From: Mastigamoeba balamuthi
Lineage: Eukaryota > Evosea > Mastigamoebida > Mastigamoebidae
Length of the DNA stretch: 64,000 nt
Assembly (NCBI GenBank): GCA_902651635.1
Contig: CACRSC010000028.1
Span: 90,335-154,334 of the forward strand
Reading direction: 5' to 3'
Positions 22,091-33,156 of the stretch are shown in pieces. Within the stretch, counting starts at the first letter, position 1; every line of letters starts with the position of its first letter. Made by a program: the position numbers and the translations under genes. The notes beneath the pieces were generated by a model. The model had not been told where the DNA came from, did not search any database, and worked only from the letters and a program-made list of their open reading frames with translations.

Positions 22091-22363
22091 AGCCGGATCG
22101 GTCGGGGTCAAGTGGTGCTTTTTGTGGTGTTGCGGTGTTTTGTCTCTTTTCTTACAAACTGCGCTGGCAGTAAAATCTGCGCGTCACGGTTTACACGCAC
22201 GAGTCGATCCCGTGACCCTGCGTAACCGACGGCGAAGGTGCACTGCTGTTCAGTCGAGAGAGATGAGAGGTGAAAAACCACCCCCGCATCCCATCTCAGG
22301 AGGGCCCAACAGGCAACACATGCAGAACAGACGGAGGGCAGGTCTCAACAGGGCGACAAAGAG

Positions 22364-22368
22364 AAAAA
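22364..22368 (-). terminator. RNA polymerase III oligo-T terminator
   Basis: Five consecutive T on the minus strand, starting two bases after the tRNA-Gly discriminator, as usual for Pol III termination. Confidence 0.8.
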
Positions 22369-22369
22369 T

Positions 22370-22440
22370 TGCACTGGCCGGGACTCGAACCCGGATCGCC
22401 CGCGTGGCAGGCGAGCATTCTACCCTTAGACCACCAGTGC
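22370..22440 (-). tRNA. tRNA-Gly(GCC): tRNA-Gly (anticodon GCC)
   Basis: The minus strand folds as a 71-nt cloverleaf. The acceptor GCACTGG pairs with CCAGTGC and the discriminator is A. A-box-like TGGTCTAAGGGTAG and B box GGGTTCGAGTCCC are both present. Anticodon loop TGCCACG has GCC at its centre, within stem CTCGC/GCGGG-type pairing. The sequence is close to eukaryotic tRNA-Gly(GCC). No intron and no encoded CCA, as expected for a nuclear gene. Confidence 0.95.
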
Positions 22441-22844
22441 TTCTTACAGTTGATCAAGTCACTTCTGTGCAAGTGCCACAGTCCTTGTGAGGGAGTCACC
22501 TCGCCAGGCCCTTCTCTACCGGTTGGTGGTGTTGTTCATCATCGGCGACGGTCCTGTCGCTGTTCTGTCGGATAACTTCTTTTGCGAGGTTTGGCCCAGA
22601 TATTTATCCTTGATAATGATTCCTGAACGATACGTCATTGAATGACGTTGGCCATCGATACGTTTAATGAATACGCAACCAGAGGGCAGAGACTAGAGAC
22701 TGCCTGAGTGCTACTGGGCGCCACCGGCGCAGCAGATTCCCCCCCCCCTCCACCCCCACACGAACCCTCACCAACACGACCGCGACGCACGCAGCCCGCT
22801 GACGTGTTCTGACGACGCGGCGCCGCGTGCGACAGAGAGGGACA

Positions 22845-23873
22845 ATGTCGCGGTGGGTGGACAGCCACTGCCACCTGGAGCTGCTCGCCGACCCCGAGGC
22901 CGCGCTGGCCGCCGCCCGGGCGCGGGGCGTGGGCACCGTGCTGGCCGTGGGCAGCGCGCGGGCGGGGTGGCCGCGGGTGCTGGCGCTGGAGCGGGGCCAC
23001 CCGCCGGGCGCCGTCGTCGCCGCGCTGGGCCTGCACCCGCGGCCCCCTGCGGACCCCGACGCCTGCGACACCCTCGGCCCCGCGGCCCTCGCAGAGGCCC
23101 TCGACGAGGCCCTGCGCGCAGCCCCGCGCGTCGTCGGCGAGATCGGCCTGCACGAGTCCTCCAAGGCGCGCGCGGGGGTTTTCCTCCCTTGGGTGGGGGA
23201 GGACACGTCACATCGCCGCGCTGGGCAATTGATTCCTGCCGGAACGCGGTTTCCTGCCTCTCAGTGTGATTACCCAGCATTCTGTGACGCAACGCAGGCA
23301 TTTCCTGACACGTCACTTCTGTTTTCAAGGGGAAATTGATTATGGGCTCAATTGAAACGCGCCCGTCTCTCTTCTCTCTCGCAGAGGCCGCTGAGCGAGG
23401 CCCAGCGGGCGCGGCAGCGGGAGGTGCTGGAGGCGCAGCTGGGCCTGGCGGAGCGCCTGCGGGCGCCCGTGAACCTGCACTCGTGGCGGTGCGACGCGGA
23501 GCTGCTGGGCGCCGCCGAGGAGTTCCGGGGGCGCAGCGGCCTCAGCGCCGCGCTGCACTGGTTCACGCGCACGCCGCTGCTGACGGCGCGGGCGCTGCGC
23601 TCGGGCCTCTACGTCTCGCTGGGGCCCAGCCTCGACCGCGACGCCGCCGAGCGCGCGGGCGTCGTGCAGGCGCTGCTCGAGGCCGGCGGCGAGGCCGCGT
23701 CGCGCGGGCTGCTGCTCGAGAGCGACGGGCCCGAGGAGCACGGGGGGCTGCAGGCGGAGCCCTGCTGGGTGCCCGCGGTGGGCGCCAGCGTGGCGCGCCT
23801 GCTGGGCGTCAGCGAGGGCGACGTGCGCGACATGACCAGCCGCAACTTCGACCGCTACCTCAGCGGCCAGTAG
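22845..23873 (+). CDS. TatD-family metal-dependent deoxyribonuclease
   Basis: Amidohydrolase-fold DNase acting on DNA ends or repair intermediates. Exon 1 begins MSRWVDSHCHLE (HxH metal pair) and includes VVAALGLHPR and VVGEIGLHES (metal Glu; the usual following Asp is His). An intron of about 207 nt starts near 23178. Exon 2 has APVNLHSW (metal His), ALHWFTRTPLL (metal His of the family HCF/HxF motif) and GLLLESDGPEEHGG (metal Asp). All six expected metal ligands are present. Length is about 270 codons, normal for the family. Start chosen at MSRWV rather than the MRQRGT six codons upstream, because family members begin just before the HxH motif. Confidence 0.85.
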
Positions 23874-24355
23874 GGGTGGCGGGGTGCAGCAGTCCTCCAG
23901 CTCCCGGCAGGCCCTTGAGCACCCCGTCCCTGGTGCCGGGGCCCTGTGCTGTCCCACCTCCCCGGGCAGAGACGGCCGGAGGTCGATGGCCAGCACATCG
24001 ATTGAGAAACTGGCAATTCATAACGTCAATGCTGTGGCTGGCCTGGGGTTCAAGTGCCTCCCTCCTTTCCACGCAGACGGCTACTGGGGGGCTCACCCAC
24101 GAGTGCCTGGGGCCTGGGGGGAGGCTTGCTGCTGTCGGGCACTGGGCGTTCAATTGAACCAACCAATTGATACAACACAACTTATCTCTGAAGAAACAAC
24201 AACTGCCAATGCCAATCAAGTGGCTTCCCCCCCCCAGCCGAGGAACAGGAGGACAGGACAGGGCGGGCTGATAAATAGTGCTGTCTGCTGTCTGCTGTCT
24301 GCTGGTGCTATGTTCACAGTGCGGTGGTTGGTAATCCACGACGGCTACCTTCCTC
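23874..24355. other. convergent intergenic spacer
   Basis: Sequence between the TatD stop and the stop of the minus-strand gene at 24356. It holds a short ctgtctg repeat near 24280-24300. No gene, RNA or repeat family recognised. Confidence 0.5.
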
Positions 24356-25116
24356 TCAGAAGACGGCGACGGGGGACGGCGTCCGCTGGTCGCCCTCGGC
24401 TGTCGAGGGCCCCGCGCCCGGCAGCCGCAGCCCCAGGCGCTCGACGACGCGGCCAAAGACGACGTGGTGCTGCTGCGAGCGCGCATCGGCCACCGCCCCG
24501 TAGATGGCCCCCAGCAGCCCTGTCGCGGCGCACAGGGGGCTCTCCCCCAGCCCCGCGACGCGCCCCACAGGGACCACCGACACACAGTCCGCGCGGTCCA
24601 TCCTCTGCAGGCCAGACGGCACACAGGAGAGGAATCTGCTTAATTGGGCCCAATTCGGATCGGAGAAACACAGAGGAAAAGTAATGCAAAATTGTGTATC
24701 TGAAAAATAGCAGGGAATTGTATCGCGAAATAAAAGAAGGAGAGCAAAGGCGCACGCACCACCGGGGACATGGCGACGTCAAAGACGCTCGGGGCCGCGG
24801 GGTAGAGCTGGGCGACGTCGTAGAGGGCGCCGCAGAGGCAGCGCTGCGTGCTGGCCCCCGCGACATCGACCAGCAGCCGCGGCCTCAAAACAGCAGCAGA
24901 GGCAGCACGGGAGGCAGCGGGAGAGGCAGCAGGGGAGGCAGCAGGGGAGGAGCAGAGGACGACGTAGGCCTCGCCCGCCCGAGACGCGTCCACGGGGGCA
25001 GGGGGCAGCGCCTCGCAGGGGCCTGTGGGTGTGGTCGCAGCAGAGGGGCAGAGGCCCCGGGCGGCCACGACGCCGTCTAGAGGAGAGGGAGAGGGAGAGG
25101 AGCTGCTGGCGCCCAT
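24356..25116 (-). CDS. unknown protein with a predicted N-myristoylation signal
   Basis: Two exons. Exon 1 starts MGASSSSPSPSP (Gly2 and Ser6, the MGxxxS pattern of N-myristoylated proteins). It continues with an Ala/Ser/Pro-rich low-complexity segment, then LRPRLLVDVAGASTQRCLCG and ALYDVAQLYPAAPSVFDVAM. The intron begins gtgcgtgcg and ends ctgcag. Exon 2 has RADCVSVVPVGRVAGLGESP and ATGLLGAIYGAVADARSQQH, then a stop. I do not recognise the family. Gene structure is convincing because the donor fits the local GTGCG consensus and the frame is kept across the junction. Membrane association is inferred from the N-terminus only. Confidence 0.55.
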
Positions 25117-25500
25117 GGTGTGTATGGTGCTGGCTGTGCGGGCTTTGTGTGTCTGAAGTTGTGTGCAAAAGCGCGTGGAAATACGGTGGAAATATCCCCG
25201 CCCGCGGCGCGTGAGTCACTGCGACTCGATGTTCTCTCTCCACGTGCGAACTTCCGAACCCCCCGGGTTTCACAAAGGTGACTGCACTTCAACTCAACTG
25301 TTCCGGCTGAGAGCGTTCGTTTTTCGCGGAGTGTCTTTCGGATAGATACCGACCTCGTATGGATAGATAGATGGATATCTGCTTGGGACTCTTTTCAGCC
25401 GGGCGACAACTGAACCTCGGAGGGTCCAGAACAATACATCTCTCCTTCATTCTTTTCGGTTTCGCACGAGGTTGGCACCTGCCAGGGGAAAGCGAGAGGG
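25117..25500. promoter_or_regulatory. divergent promoter region
   Basis: 384 bp between two head-to-head start codons (25116 minus, 25501 plus). It contains a short gata repeat (ggatagatagatgg near 25360). It probably carries promoters for both genes; no defined element can be named. Confidence 0.35.
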
Positions 25501-26265
25501 ATGAACGGCAACTTCAACTTCTGGGCGGTACACGAGAGCATCGGGGACGTCTACCTGCTGCGCACGCCCCTCGGGCCCGTCGGCCAGTCGTCGGGCGTGT
25601 CGCTCTCGCACTACGCGCTGTTCGTCGTTTTCGACTACGACGCTGGCCAGGACGCCGTGACGGGCCTCGTGATGCACCTCGTCCTGCCCAGGGAGAGCGT
25701 ACTCCAGCTGACCTTCGCCTACAGCGCCCACGTGCGCCCGTTCCCCCCGCCATCCCCCGCTCCCGGGAAAAGGGAATCGCTGCGCTGCTCACACCTTTTC
25801 GCTTTCCTGAAAGATGCTCAAGTATGAGCTGCTCAAGGACAGCAAGCTCCTCGGGAACGTGCACCGAGAGCAGCTCAAGTACTTCACGCCGAGCATCTGG
25901 TCTGCCTACGGTGCGCCAAAAGAACAGAACGCCCTCCCTGCTCCCTTTTGCACCACAGAGCGCTGATAGCCCTGCGGGGGGCAGCAATCAACCTGGGAGC
26001 CCAGGTCTTCCAGGAGCAGGTGAAGGAGGCCAACAACGGGAGGTACGAGTGGACCAGCGCCCACAACTGCCAGACGTGGGCGAGGAAGATGGCGCAGACC
26101 ATGGGCCTCGGCTGGCCCGACGACGTCCCCGTGACCACGGACTCGTGCGTCGTCGCCCAGATCTGCATCACGGCGGCCGTGTGGGCCAACAACACCGCCT
26201 GCGCCAGCAGCGGCAGGTCCCAGCTCTCGTCGTGCGCATCGTGCTCCTGCTTGTGCAGGGAGTGA
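25501..26265 (+). CDS. putative papain-fold (NlpC/LRAT/PPPDE-like) protein
   Basis: Three exons. Exon 1: MNGNFNFWAVHESIGDVYLL ... GVSLSHYALFVVFDYDAG. Intron from gtgcgcccg to gaaag. Exon 2: MLKYELLKDSKLLGNVHREQ. Intron from gtgcgccaaa to acagag. Exon 3: ALIALRGAAINLGAQVFQEQ ... TSAHNCQTWARKMAQTMGLG, ending in a Cys/Ser-rich tail. The order of an early His on a strand (SHYALFV) and a later Cys opening a helix (NCQTWA) is that of circularly permuted papain-like folds (LRAT, NlpC, PPPDE). I infer a thiol hydrolase or acyltransferase; it could also be an inactive relative. The tail has a hydrophobic stretch (VVAQICITAAVWA). Confidence 0.5.
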
Positions 26266-26476
26266 CCTCGTGACAACCCACGTCAGGCCAGATAACAACA
26301 ACTCTTGCAAGCTTAGACAAATCACTTGTCTCTGTGGCTAGGCAGCCAAGGGACACACACAGGACAAAAATTCCATTGTTTGCTGATGGTGTTCAGCAGA
26401 ACGAAAGCCAGCAAGCAGACAACCAGCGCAGAGCCGCACAGCAGCTCGCAGTTCGCAGGAGGTGTCTGGGGCGCGG

Positions 26477-28777
26477 CTACGAGGGCTTGGAGAGGATGAG
26501 GTCCTTGAGCTGTGCGTCGGCGATGCGCAGGAAGCCGAGGAAGATGTACTCGGCCTCGACGAGCATGGGCTCGAGCAGGATGTGCCCCGAGAGCTCGTTG
26601 ACGTACTGCAGTATGTCGTCAAACTGCAGCCCGCGCTGCATGATGTGGTCGCGCGAGCGGATGAGGATCGCCGTCGCCACGAACAGGTGGAAGTTGGGGC
26701 AGAGCCAGTTGCTCAGCAGCGCCTCCCACAGGCGCTTGGTCGTGTCGAAGCTCAGCTCGCGCTTGAACAGCACCAGCATCCAGCGGAAGCAGAACACAAA
26801 GCTCGTGCAGTTGACCGACTCTGCGGGCGCGCCTGCCCGTCAGAAGCCACAAGGGGGCCCGAGAGAGCGGGGGGTGGCGAGTACCGAGGTAGCGGTAGAG
26901 CTCGGGGTCCATCGTCTCGACTATCCTGCCCAGCGTGGACAGCAGCGCGTTCATGCCGCCCATGTCCTTGCTGAACATCGGTATCTGTGCTGCCGCCCGT
27001 GAGTCTCTGGCCCCAAACTGCCGCGAGGGGTGGGTGCGAGAGAGAGCTGTCCCGTGCTGCACGTACCATCGAGTCCATGAGGTTCTTGAAGCCCCAGAAG
27101 GTGAGGGCCTCGTCGCCGTCCATGACGTTGAGGATGACGGCGCAGAGGTCGTTCATGCCCTGCACGTAGCCGAGGTCCCAGTTGAACATCGTGTAGCTCA
27201 TCAGTATGTCGTTGAGCTTCCCCAGGTTCTCCTCCCTCGCGAAGAACGGGTACTCCCTGTCCGTCCTCACGACGTCCTTCGCTGCGCCCCGCAGTCAGTA
27301 CCTCCCGCCGACGCGAGAGGGAAGACAGAGGAGGAGGCTGATACCGATCTGCTCCCTGCGCAACTTGAACTTGTGGCAGTACTCCTCCTGCTCCTTGGTG
27401 ATGGTGGTCCACTGCAGCCTGATGTCCTGGTACTGCTTGCTGCACCCACACAACACCACCGCGGCCCTCGGTGAGCAGGAGGGAGAGCAGCCACCCCCAC
27501 ACAGCTCCTCACATCTTCTTCTGCAGCGCCGCCTCCCTCTCCTCAAACGTGTGGCTGTACGCCTTGATCCCCAGCAGGTACTTCCAGCACTCGGCTCGTA
27601 TCGACTCCGAGACGCCCTGCGGACGCGAGCAGCTGCTGAGTGCTGAGCGACCCCACCTCGCACGCGCAGCCCCGCGCGCTGCTGACCGCGTACCCCGTAG
27701 AAGGCGCGCCTGCGGAACTCGTTGGCCGACTTGGGGCTGATGCTGCCGTCGTCGCCCAGCAGCTTGATCCACTCCTCCGCGTCCAGCGGCGCCTCGCGCT
27801 TGCCCAGCGGCAGCTCCGCGCAGAGCCCCGTCCTGGCGATGCGCTGCCGCGCGCTCTCGCCCACGAGCTCAAACGCCCCGACGCTCGTCCTCACCACCGT
27901 CGTCGTCGCCGCCGAGTCCGCGGGCCGCTCGGCCGACGCGGGGCGGCGCTGCTGGGGCGGCGGCAGGAAGCCCGAGACGCGGTCCGAGACGAACCTGGTG
28001 ACCTTGCCGAAGCCCTCGAAGACGAACCACTGCAGGTCCGCGAGATCCGCCGGCAGGTCGCGGACGCTGCCGGTCGACGGCGACGACGACGACGGCGACG
28101 ACGAGCCGTTGCCGCGGTGCTCGAGCGCCGTGACCTCGGCGCGGGCGTCGGCGGGCGCGGGGGGAGGGGGCAGCGTGACGATCATGCTCTGCAGGGGCGG
28201 CCAGCCAGCACACACACACGTCAGCAAGGACGCGGCCAGATTTTTACGAGAAATTTCTCGGGAACCCACGGCCCGATTCCAGATGGGAATATCGGGAACG
28301 GGGTTACGAGAAACTTCCCGGAACCAGTTCAACCGCCCTTCGTCGGTCCGCTGGGGAGGGACGTACGCGCACCTTGGCGAGCTGGCTCTCGGTGTCGTTT
28401 ACGCGCAGGACCGAGGGGTCCTCCTCCGAGGCGCTGAGCCTCGCGCGGCGCTCGAGCTCGGCCACGAACTCGCGCAGGCGGCCCGAGCGGAAGAAGAAGA
28501 CGGGCACGGGCGAGTTGTCCTTGGAGTTCATCACCACGCTCGACCCCCACCCCATCCCCACCGACTTGGGCACAACCCTGCCAACCGCAGCGAGCGCAGC
28601 CCAGATTTTTTGAGAACCCGGAATCCAATAATATCCTCTTCCGAGAAACTTCCCAGAAACACCCCCCTCCGGCAGCTGCGCACTTGCGGAGCGAGGCGAT
28701 GTCGCGTATGGCGAGGGTGTACGGCGGGGGCAGCGCGGGGCTGGGCGTCGCTGGGGCCTGCTGCGGCGGGGGCGGGG
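26477..28777 (-). CDS. TBC-domain Rab GTPase-activating protein (TBC1D15/Gyp7-like), 5' end in gap
   Basis: Accelerates GTP hydrolysis on Rab GTPases in membrane traffic. N-terminal region: YTLAIRDIASLRK just below the gap, then SSVVMNSKDNSPVPVFFFRS and RLREFVAELERRA, matching the Rab-binding DUF3548 domain of TBC1D15. Then DLQWFVFEGFGKVTRFVSDR, EAPLDAEEWIKLLGDDGSIS and RAECWKYLLGIKAYSHTFEE. The catalytic TBC core has the arginine finger in VVRTDREYPFFA and the glutamine finger in LGYVQGMNDL, followed by FWGFKNLMD, MNALLSTLGRIVETMDPELY and CFRWMLVLFKRELSFD. Many short introns with gtgcg donors. The first exon is hidden by the N run at 28778-29277. Confidence 0.88.
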
Positions 28778-29277
28778 NNNNNNNNNNNNNNNNNNNNNNN
28801 NNNNNNNNNNNNNNNNNNNNNNNNNNNNNNNNNNNNNNNNNNNNNNNNNNNNNNNNNNNNNNNNNNNNNNNNNNNNNNNNNNNNNNNNNNNNNNNNNNNN
28901 NNNNNNNNNNNNNNNNNNNNNNNNNNNNNNNNNNNNNNNNNNNNNNNNNNNNNNNNNNNNNNNNNNNNNNNNNNNNNNNNNNNNNNNNNNNNNNNNNNNN
29001 NNNNNNNNNNNNNNNNNNNNNNNNNNNNNNNNNNNNNNNNNNNNNNNNNNNNNNNNNNNNNNNNNNNNNNNNNNNNNNNNNNNNNNNNNNNNNNNNNNNN
29101 NNNNNNNNNNNNNNNNNNNNNNNNNNNNNNNNNNNNNNNNNNNNNNNNNNNNNNNNNNNNNNNNNNNNNNNNNNNNNNNNNNNNNNNNNNNNNNNNNNNN
29201 NNNNNNNNNNNNNNNNNNNNNNNNNNNNNNNNNNNNNNNNNNNNNNNNNNNNNNNNNNNNNNNNNNNNNNNNNNNNN
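28778..29277. other. assembly gap (500 N)
   Basis: Exactly 500 undetermined bases, the usual size of a placeholder gap. True length is unknown. It hides the start of the TBC gene and the promoter between it and the Sel1 gene. Confidence 0.98.
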
Positions 29278-29288
29278 GGTGTTCACTG

Positions 29289-30458
29289 ATGGATGATCCT
29301 GTGGCCAAGGCGTGCGCCCTGCTCGACGCCGGGGACCAGCTCGGCGCGGTTTCGGTCCTGCAGGGGCTCCCCGACAGCGTCCCAGCGCTGCTGCTGCTGC
29401 GCGCCGTGCGCTCCTCGAGCCCCGCCCTCTTCGCCTCCGTCGACGGAGACCACCGCTCCTTCGAGCAGCTCTCCCGCGCCCTCGACGCCGCCCCAGACGC
29501 CTCCTACGCCGCCGCCGAGGCCCTCTTCGCACCCGCAGCCCTCCCGGCCTCGCCGAGCCTCTGCTTCGCCGCGGGCTCGTGGCACGACTACTGCAGGGGC
29601 GACGCAGCGGCCGCACGCCCGCTCTACGAGCTCGCAGCCGCCTCTGCCAGCGCCTGGCCGCGGGCTGCGGCACAGAACAACCTCGGCGTCCTCGCGGCCA
29701 GGGGCGCAGCGGGGCCCGCGGACAGCGTGCGGGCTGCGGGGCTCTACGAGGCCGCGGCCTCTGCGGGCCACGCGGGGGCGCAGGCCAACTGGGCGCTCTG
29801 CCTGCTCAACGGCTCGGGCGTGGCGATGGACGAGCGCCGCGCTGTGGCTCTGCTCGAGGGCCCCGCGGCCCAGGGCTCCAGCGAGGCCCAGCGCAACCTC
29901 GCCTGGTGCCTGCTCAACGCCTGCGGGGCCCCGCGCGACGAGGCCCGCGCACTGGAGCTCTACGAGAGCGCGGCAGCCCAGGGCAACGCGGGCGCCCAGC
30001 ACGCGCTGGCTGCGCTGCTGCTGCGCGCTGGCGACGCCCGGAGGGCCGCAGCCCTGCACGAGGCCGCCGCGCGCCAGGGCCACGCGGGGTCGCAGTACGC
30101 GCTGGCGGTGATGCTGCAGCGGGGCGAGGGCGTCGAGCGCGACCTCTGCGAGGCCTGCGTGCTGCTGGGGCTGGCCGCGGGGCAGGGCCACGCGGACGCC
30201 GCGGCCCTGCTGGGCCTCTGCGCGCGGGCGGGCGCCGGCATGCCGCGGAGCCCGCGGAGGGCAGTCGAGCTGTTCGAGGCCGCTGCGGGCGGGGGCAGCG
30301 CAGAGGGGATGGTGCAGCTGGCAGAGTGCCTGGCGCAGGGCAGGGGGGTGCAGCAGGACAGCGACAGGGCAGCGCGGCTGCTGCGGCAGGCCGCGGACCT
30401 GGGCCACCCGCAGGCCCTCGCTGCCCTCGCTGTGCTCGAGCGCCCCTGCGCCAAGTGA
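29289..30458 (+). CDS. Sel1-like repeat (TPR-like) protein
   Basis: A single open exon of 389 codons starting MDDPVAKACALLDAGDQLGA. From about residue 110 there are seven or so 35-36-residue Sel1-like repeats, with the pattern A..LYE.AA..G...AQ..L..... (for example AAGLYEAAASAGHAGAQANW and RAVELFEAAAGGGSAEGMVQ). Such alpha-solenoids act as protein-binding scaffolds, often in ER quality control or signalling. No signal peptide or membrane segment. Partner unknown. It starts just 12 bases after the gap, so an upstream exon cannot be excluded. Confidence 0.8.
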   Translation: MDDPVAKACALLDAGDQLGAVSVLQGLPDSVPALLLLRAVRSSSPALFASVDGDHRSFEQLSRALDAAPDASYAAAEALFAPAALPASPSLCFAAGSWHDYCRGDAAAARPLYELAAASASAWPRAAAQNNLGVLAARGAAGPADSVRAAGLYEAAASAGHAGAQANWALCLLNGSGVAMDERRAVALLEGPAAQGSSEAQRNLAWCLLNACGAPRDEARALELYESAAAQGNAGAQHALAALLLRAGDARRAAALHEAAARQGHAGSQYALAVMLQRGEGVERDLCEACVLLGLAAGQGHADAAALLGLCARAGAGMPRSPRRAVELFEAAAGGGSAEGMVQLAECLAQGRGVQQDSDRAARLLRQAADLGHPQALAALAVLERPCAK

Positions 30459-33150
30459 CTGGGGTTCGGCAAACAACACACCAAGTGAACACGAGCACCG
30501 TGGAAGTACTCCTTCCTGTCCACTGCACGTCGATGAGAAGCCTGGTCTGGGTGGTGCTGTAGCAGTCCTCGGAGTCCTTGGTGAGTCGGGTTCAGTTGCT
30601 TTCATCTCACAGGCCCCGCCCTGCGTGCCACCGCCGCCCAGGGGCCTGCACGCTGAGGTGCCCCGCCTGGCGATGACGCCGCACACCTGCTGCACCTGTG
30701 GCAGGCCCCGTGGGCGAGCAGGCCCAGGCAGTTCCTCTTGCACGCGCGGGCCTCGTGGCGCCATGGAGTATCTGCGGCCACAGGGCCACAGCGAGCGCTG
30801 GCGCGGGACCGCTGTTGCTTGCTGGCAGTCACGATGGCCATGAAGTGGGCATCAAGAAGTGACCACGGTGTCCCCGTGGGCCGATGGGTCGCCGCAACCG
30901 TGGTAGGCACAGCAGTCAGGAGGGCAAGGCCAACTGCTGGCCAACTGCCCTTGCGTAGCTGGAGGGAGAAGTGCTGAACGGTCGTCACCGACCGGAGGAC
31001 GCCAGCATTACGTCACGTCGAGGCTCCGCATGCGTCTGCCGCGTGGGTGCTCTCGTGGCAGTCCCTCTGCCCTCTGACGTCACCGATACGGAACCGCAAG
31101 GAATGATTAGATATGGTTATCTCAGATTATCCAATCTCGATGCGCTGGTTGCGCTGGGATCCCAACCGGTCTCCTCCGCCCGCCTGCTGGCATGCAAGAC
31201 CTCGGGAGGTGACCGCTTGGGTTTCATCCACGGTGACCTTCATGAAACCGGAAGGAGACCCGAGGCCCCATAATGAAAGCAGGCGGTCGGATTTTGCGGG
31301 GATCGAGGAGGGCGGGAGATACACTGGTTAATTTGGTCTGCTGATCTGATGACTTTGCACTTGCATCAGGACGACGCACCGACCATGACCCATCGCTCGC
31401 CCATCGGTTTGCCGCCCTCGTCATGACGCGAAGCCGGAGGGATTCACCCGGGTGCTCTCAACAGGGGATTTGTCGACTTCGTAGCGCAACCCCAGCCACC
31501 CCCTCTCCCATCCTTCAAGGATTCTTACCCCTCCTTGACGCCGTGCGGCCTTCCTCTGAATCTGGAATGCCGGTTTGTGCTTTATGTGTCCACGCGGGGA
31601 TTGCATATTTGTAAGAGGGCACCTCAAAAGCAAGATGTAACAGTGCCTTCTCCTCGTCCATTACTGTTAAGAGTACTATTCCTGAATTGGGGAATATGCC
31701 ATGATCATGGCAGCCAATAATACCCTTTTATTGTTTCATCTTGCATACATTTGATGTCGTATTCCAGACGAGATTGTATGACGTTTCTGACCTTGCACAG
31801 AGGCCATCATACTGTCATCCCACTCCTTCTTCATGATGACAGACCTTGAATGGAATGTCCATCTTCATTAAGCTTATTTGACATCTGAAGATACCCACTC
31901 TTGTATTCACATCTTAATTATTACTTTTGTTCAGTCCTATCCAGATAGACGCAGTCATCTGAAGTATCTGAGTGTATGTCTGCTTCTACTGGATTTGCTG
32001 CCCTGAACACTTCTTATAACTGAGATAAAGATCCGTTTCACTGGTCGCAATTCGAAATGCTTCATTTTTCGTGTCCATTTCTGATTCATTCTCTGTTTGA
32101 AAAACCTTATGAGCTGCATCAGCCCTGATATGATATGACAATATCAGACAGACAAAACAAACCCTGATTGTGTCAGTATACAGTCTGTTTCAGTATCCTC
32201 TGGGGCATGAATTTATGTCTAAGCTTGCTCTTCACAGCTGCCATCTTGCTGATTAGGGTACAAAGAAAAAGACCTGTTGTATACAGCAAAGATGCATAAG
32301 GCAACAGTATGCACACTGACAGTGCTTAAGGTAACAGTACTTGGAAATGGTGTATGAGATAATAGTGTGCATTATTGGTAGTGTATAAAGTGTTAGTGCA
32401 TATGATAATGATACATGTGGCAATGGTGCACTGTAAGATAATGATGTGCAAGGCGATTGTATGGGCAGTGATAGTACACTTGTGTAGCATAATAGACTAC
32501 TGCCAACATGGTTGAATTCCGGAAAAGATGCTGGCAAGACTTCTACTGGAAAACTGTACTTCTGCTTACCAGAGAAACTCTTACGGATTCTGGCACATTA
32601 GTAGAGATAGAACTGCTGATGAATGAAATACTAATCACTAAAAACCGTGAGTAGCAGCCTGGAAGTAGCAGGCAGCAGCCAAGATGGCTGCTGCATGCAG
32701 TACAGGTATGTGTTCCTCCCCTCACCTAAGGTGGCAGCAGCAGAGGCCAGCATGCCAAGCAGTATAGTAGTGCATAGCAGATACTCCTGTAGCAGCACGT
32801 AGTGGATGAATGAACTACACACCACTACGTGGCCTCAGCTACATGCACTATGCAGCCTTCATTACATGCTGCTATATATGATGGTGCTACATATGTCACA
32901 CCAACGAAAATATCACGTTTCCCAGAGAGTGCCACGCTGGCAGCGCTGCACAGCGCGTCTGCCACTCCAGCACACCGGGCTGCGAGGACACCTCCACTCC
33001 ACCAGCAGAAGCAGCAGCTCAGGTATGTCACGGAAAAGTTGACGCCCCTGGTTAAGAACTCGTGCACGCCGCACAGTCATCCCTACACCGCACAAGCTGA
33101 GAACAGTGGGCTGGACAAAATAGCCTTGTTGCTTGTAAGCCGGTACGATT
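30459..33150. other. intergenic region, AT-rich in its second half
   Basis: 30459-31600 is moderately GC-rich with no convincing gene. From about 31620 to 33000 the sequence becomes clearly AT-rich, unlike the flanking genes, and has no intron-exon pattern or protein similarity I can see. A degenerate repeat occupies 32270-32490. Confidence 0.5.
32270..32490. repeat. degenerate short tandem repeat
   Basis: Loose copies of a unit of about 20-30 bases containing gtgcat/gtgcac and (a/g)ataa(t/g)g(a/g)t, for example agataatagtgtgcatt, tgataatgatacatgtgg and agataatgatgtgcaagg. The copies are strongly diverged. Confidence 0.4.
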
Positions 33151-33156
33151 ATACCT

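Noticed and set aside
29283-30764. 493-codon frame antisense to the Sel1 gene
   Set aside because: Shadow of a GC-rich repeat gene; the plus frame has the Sel1 pattern.
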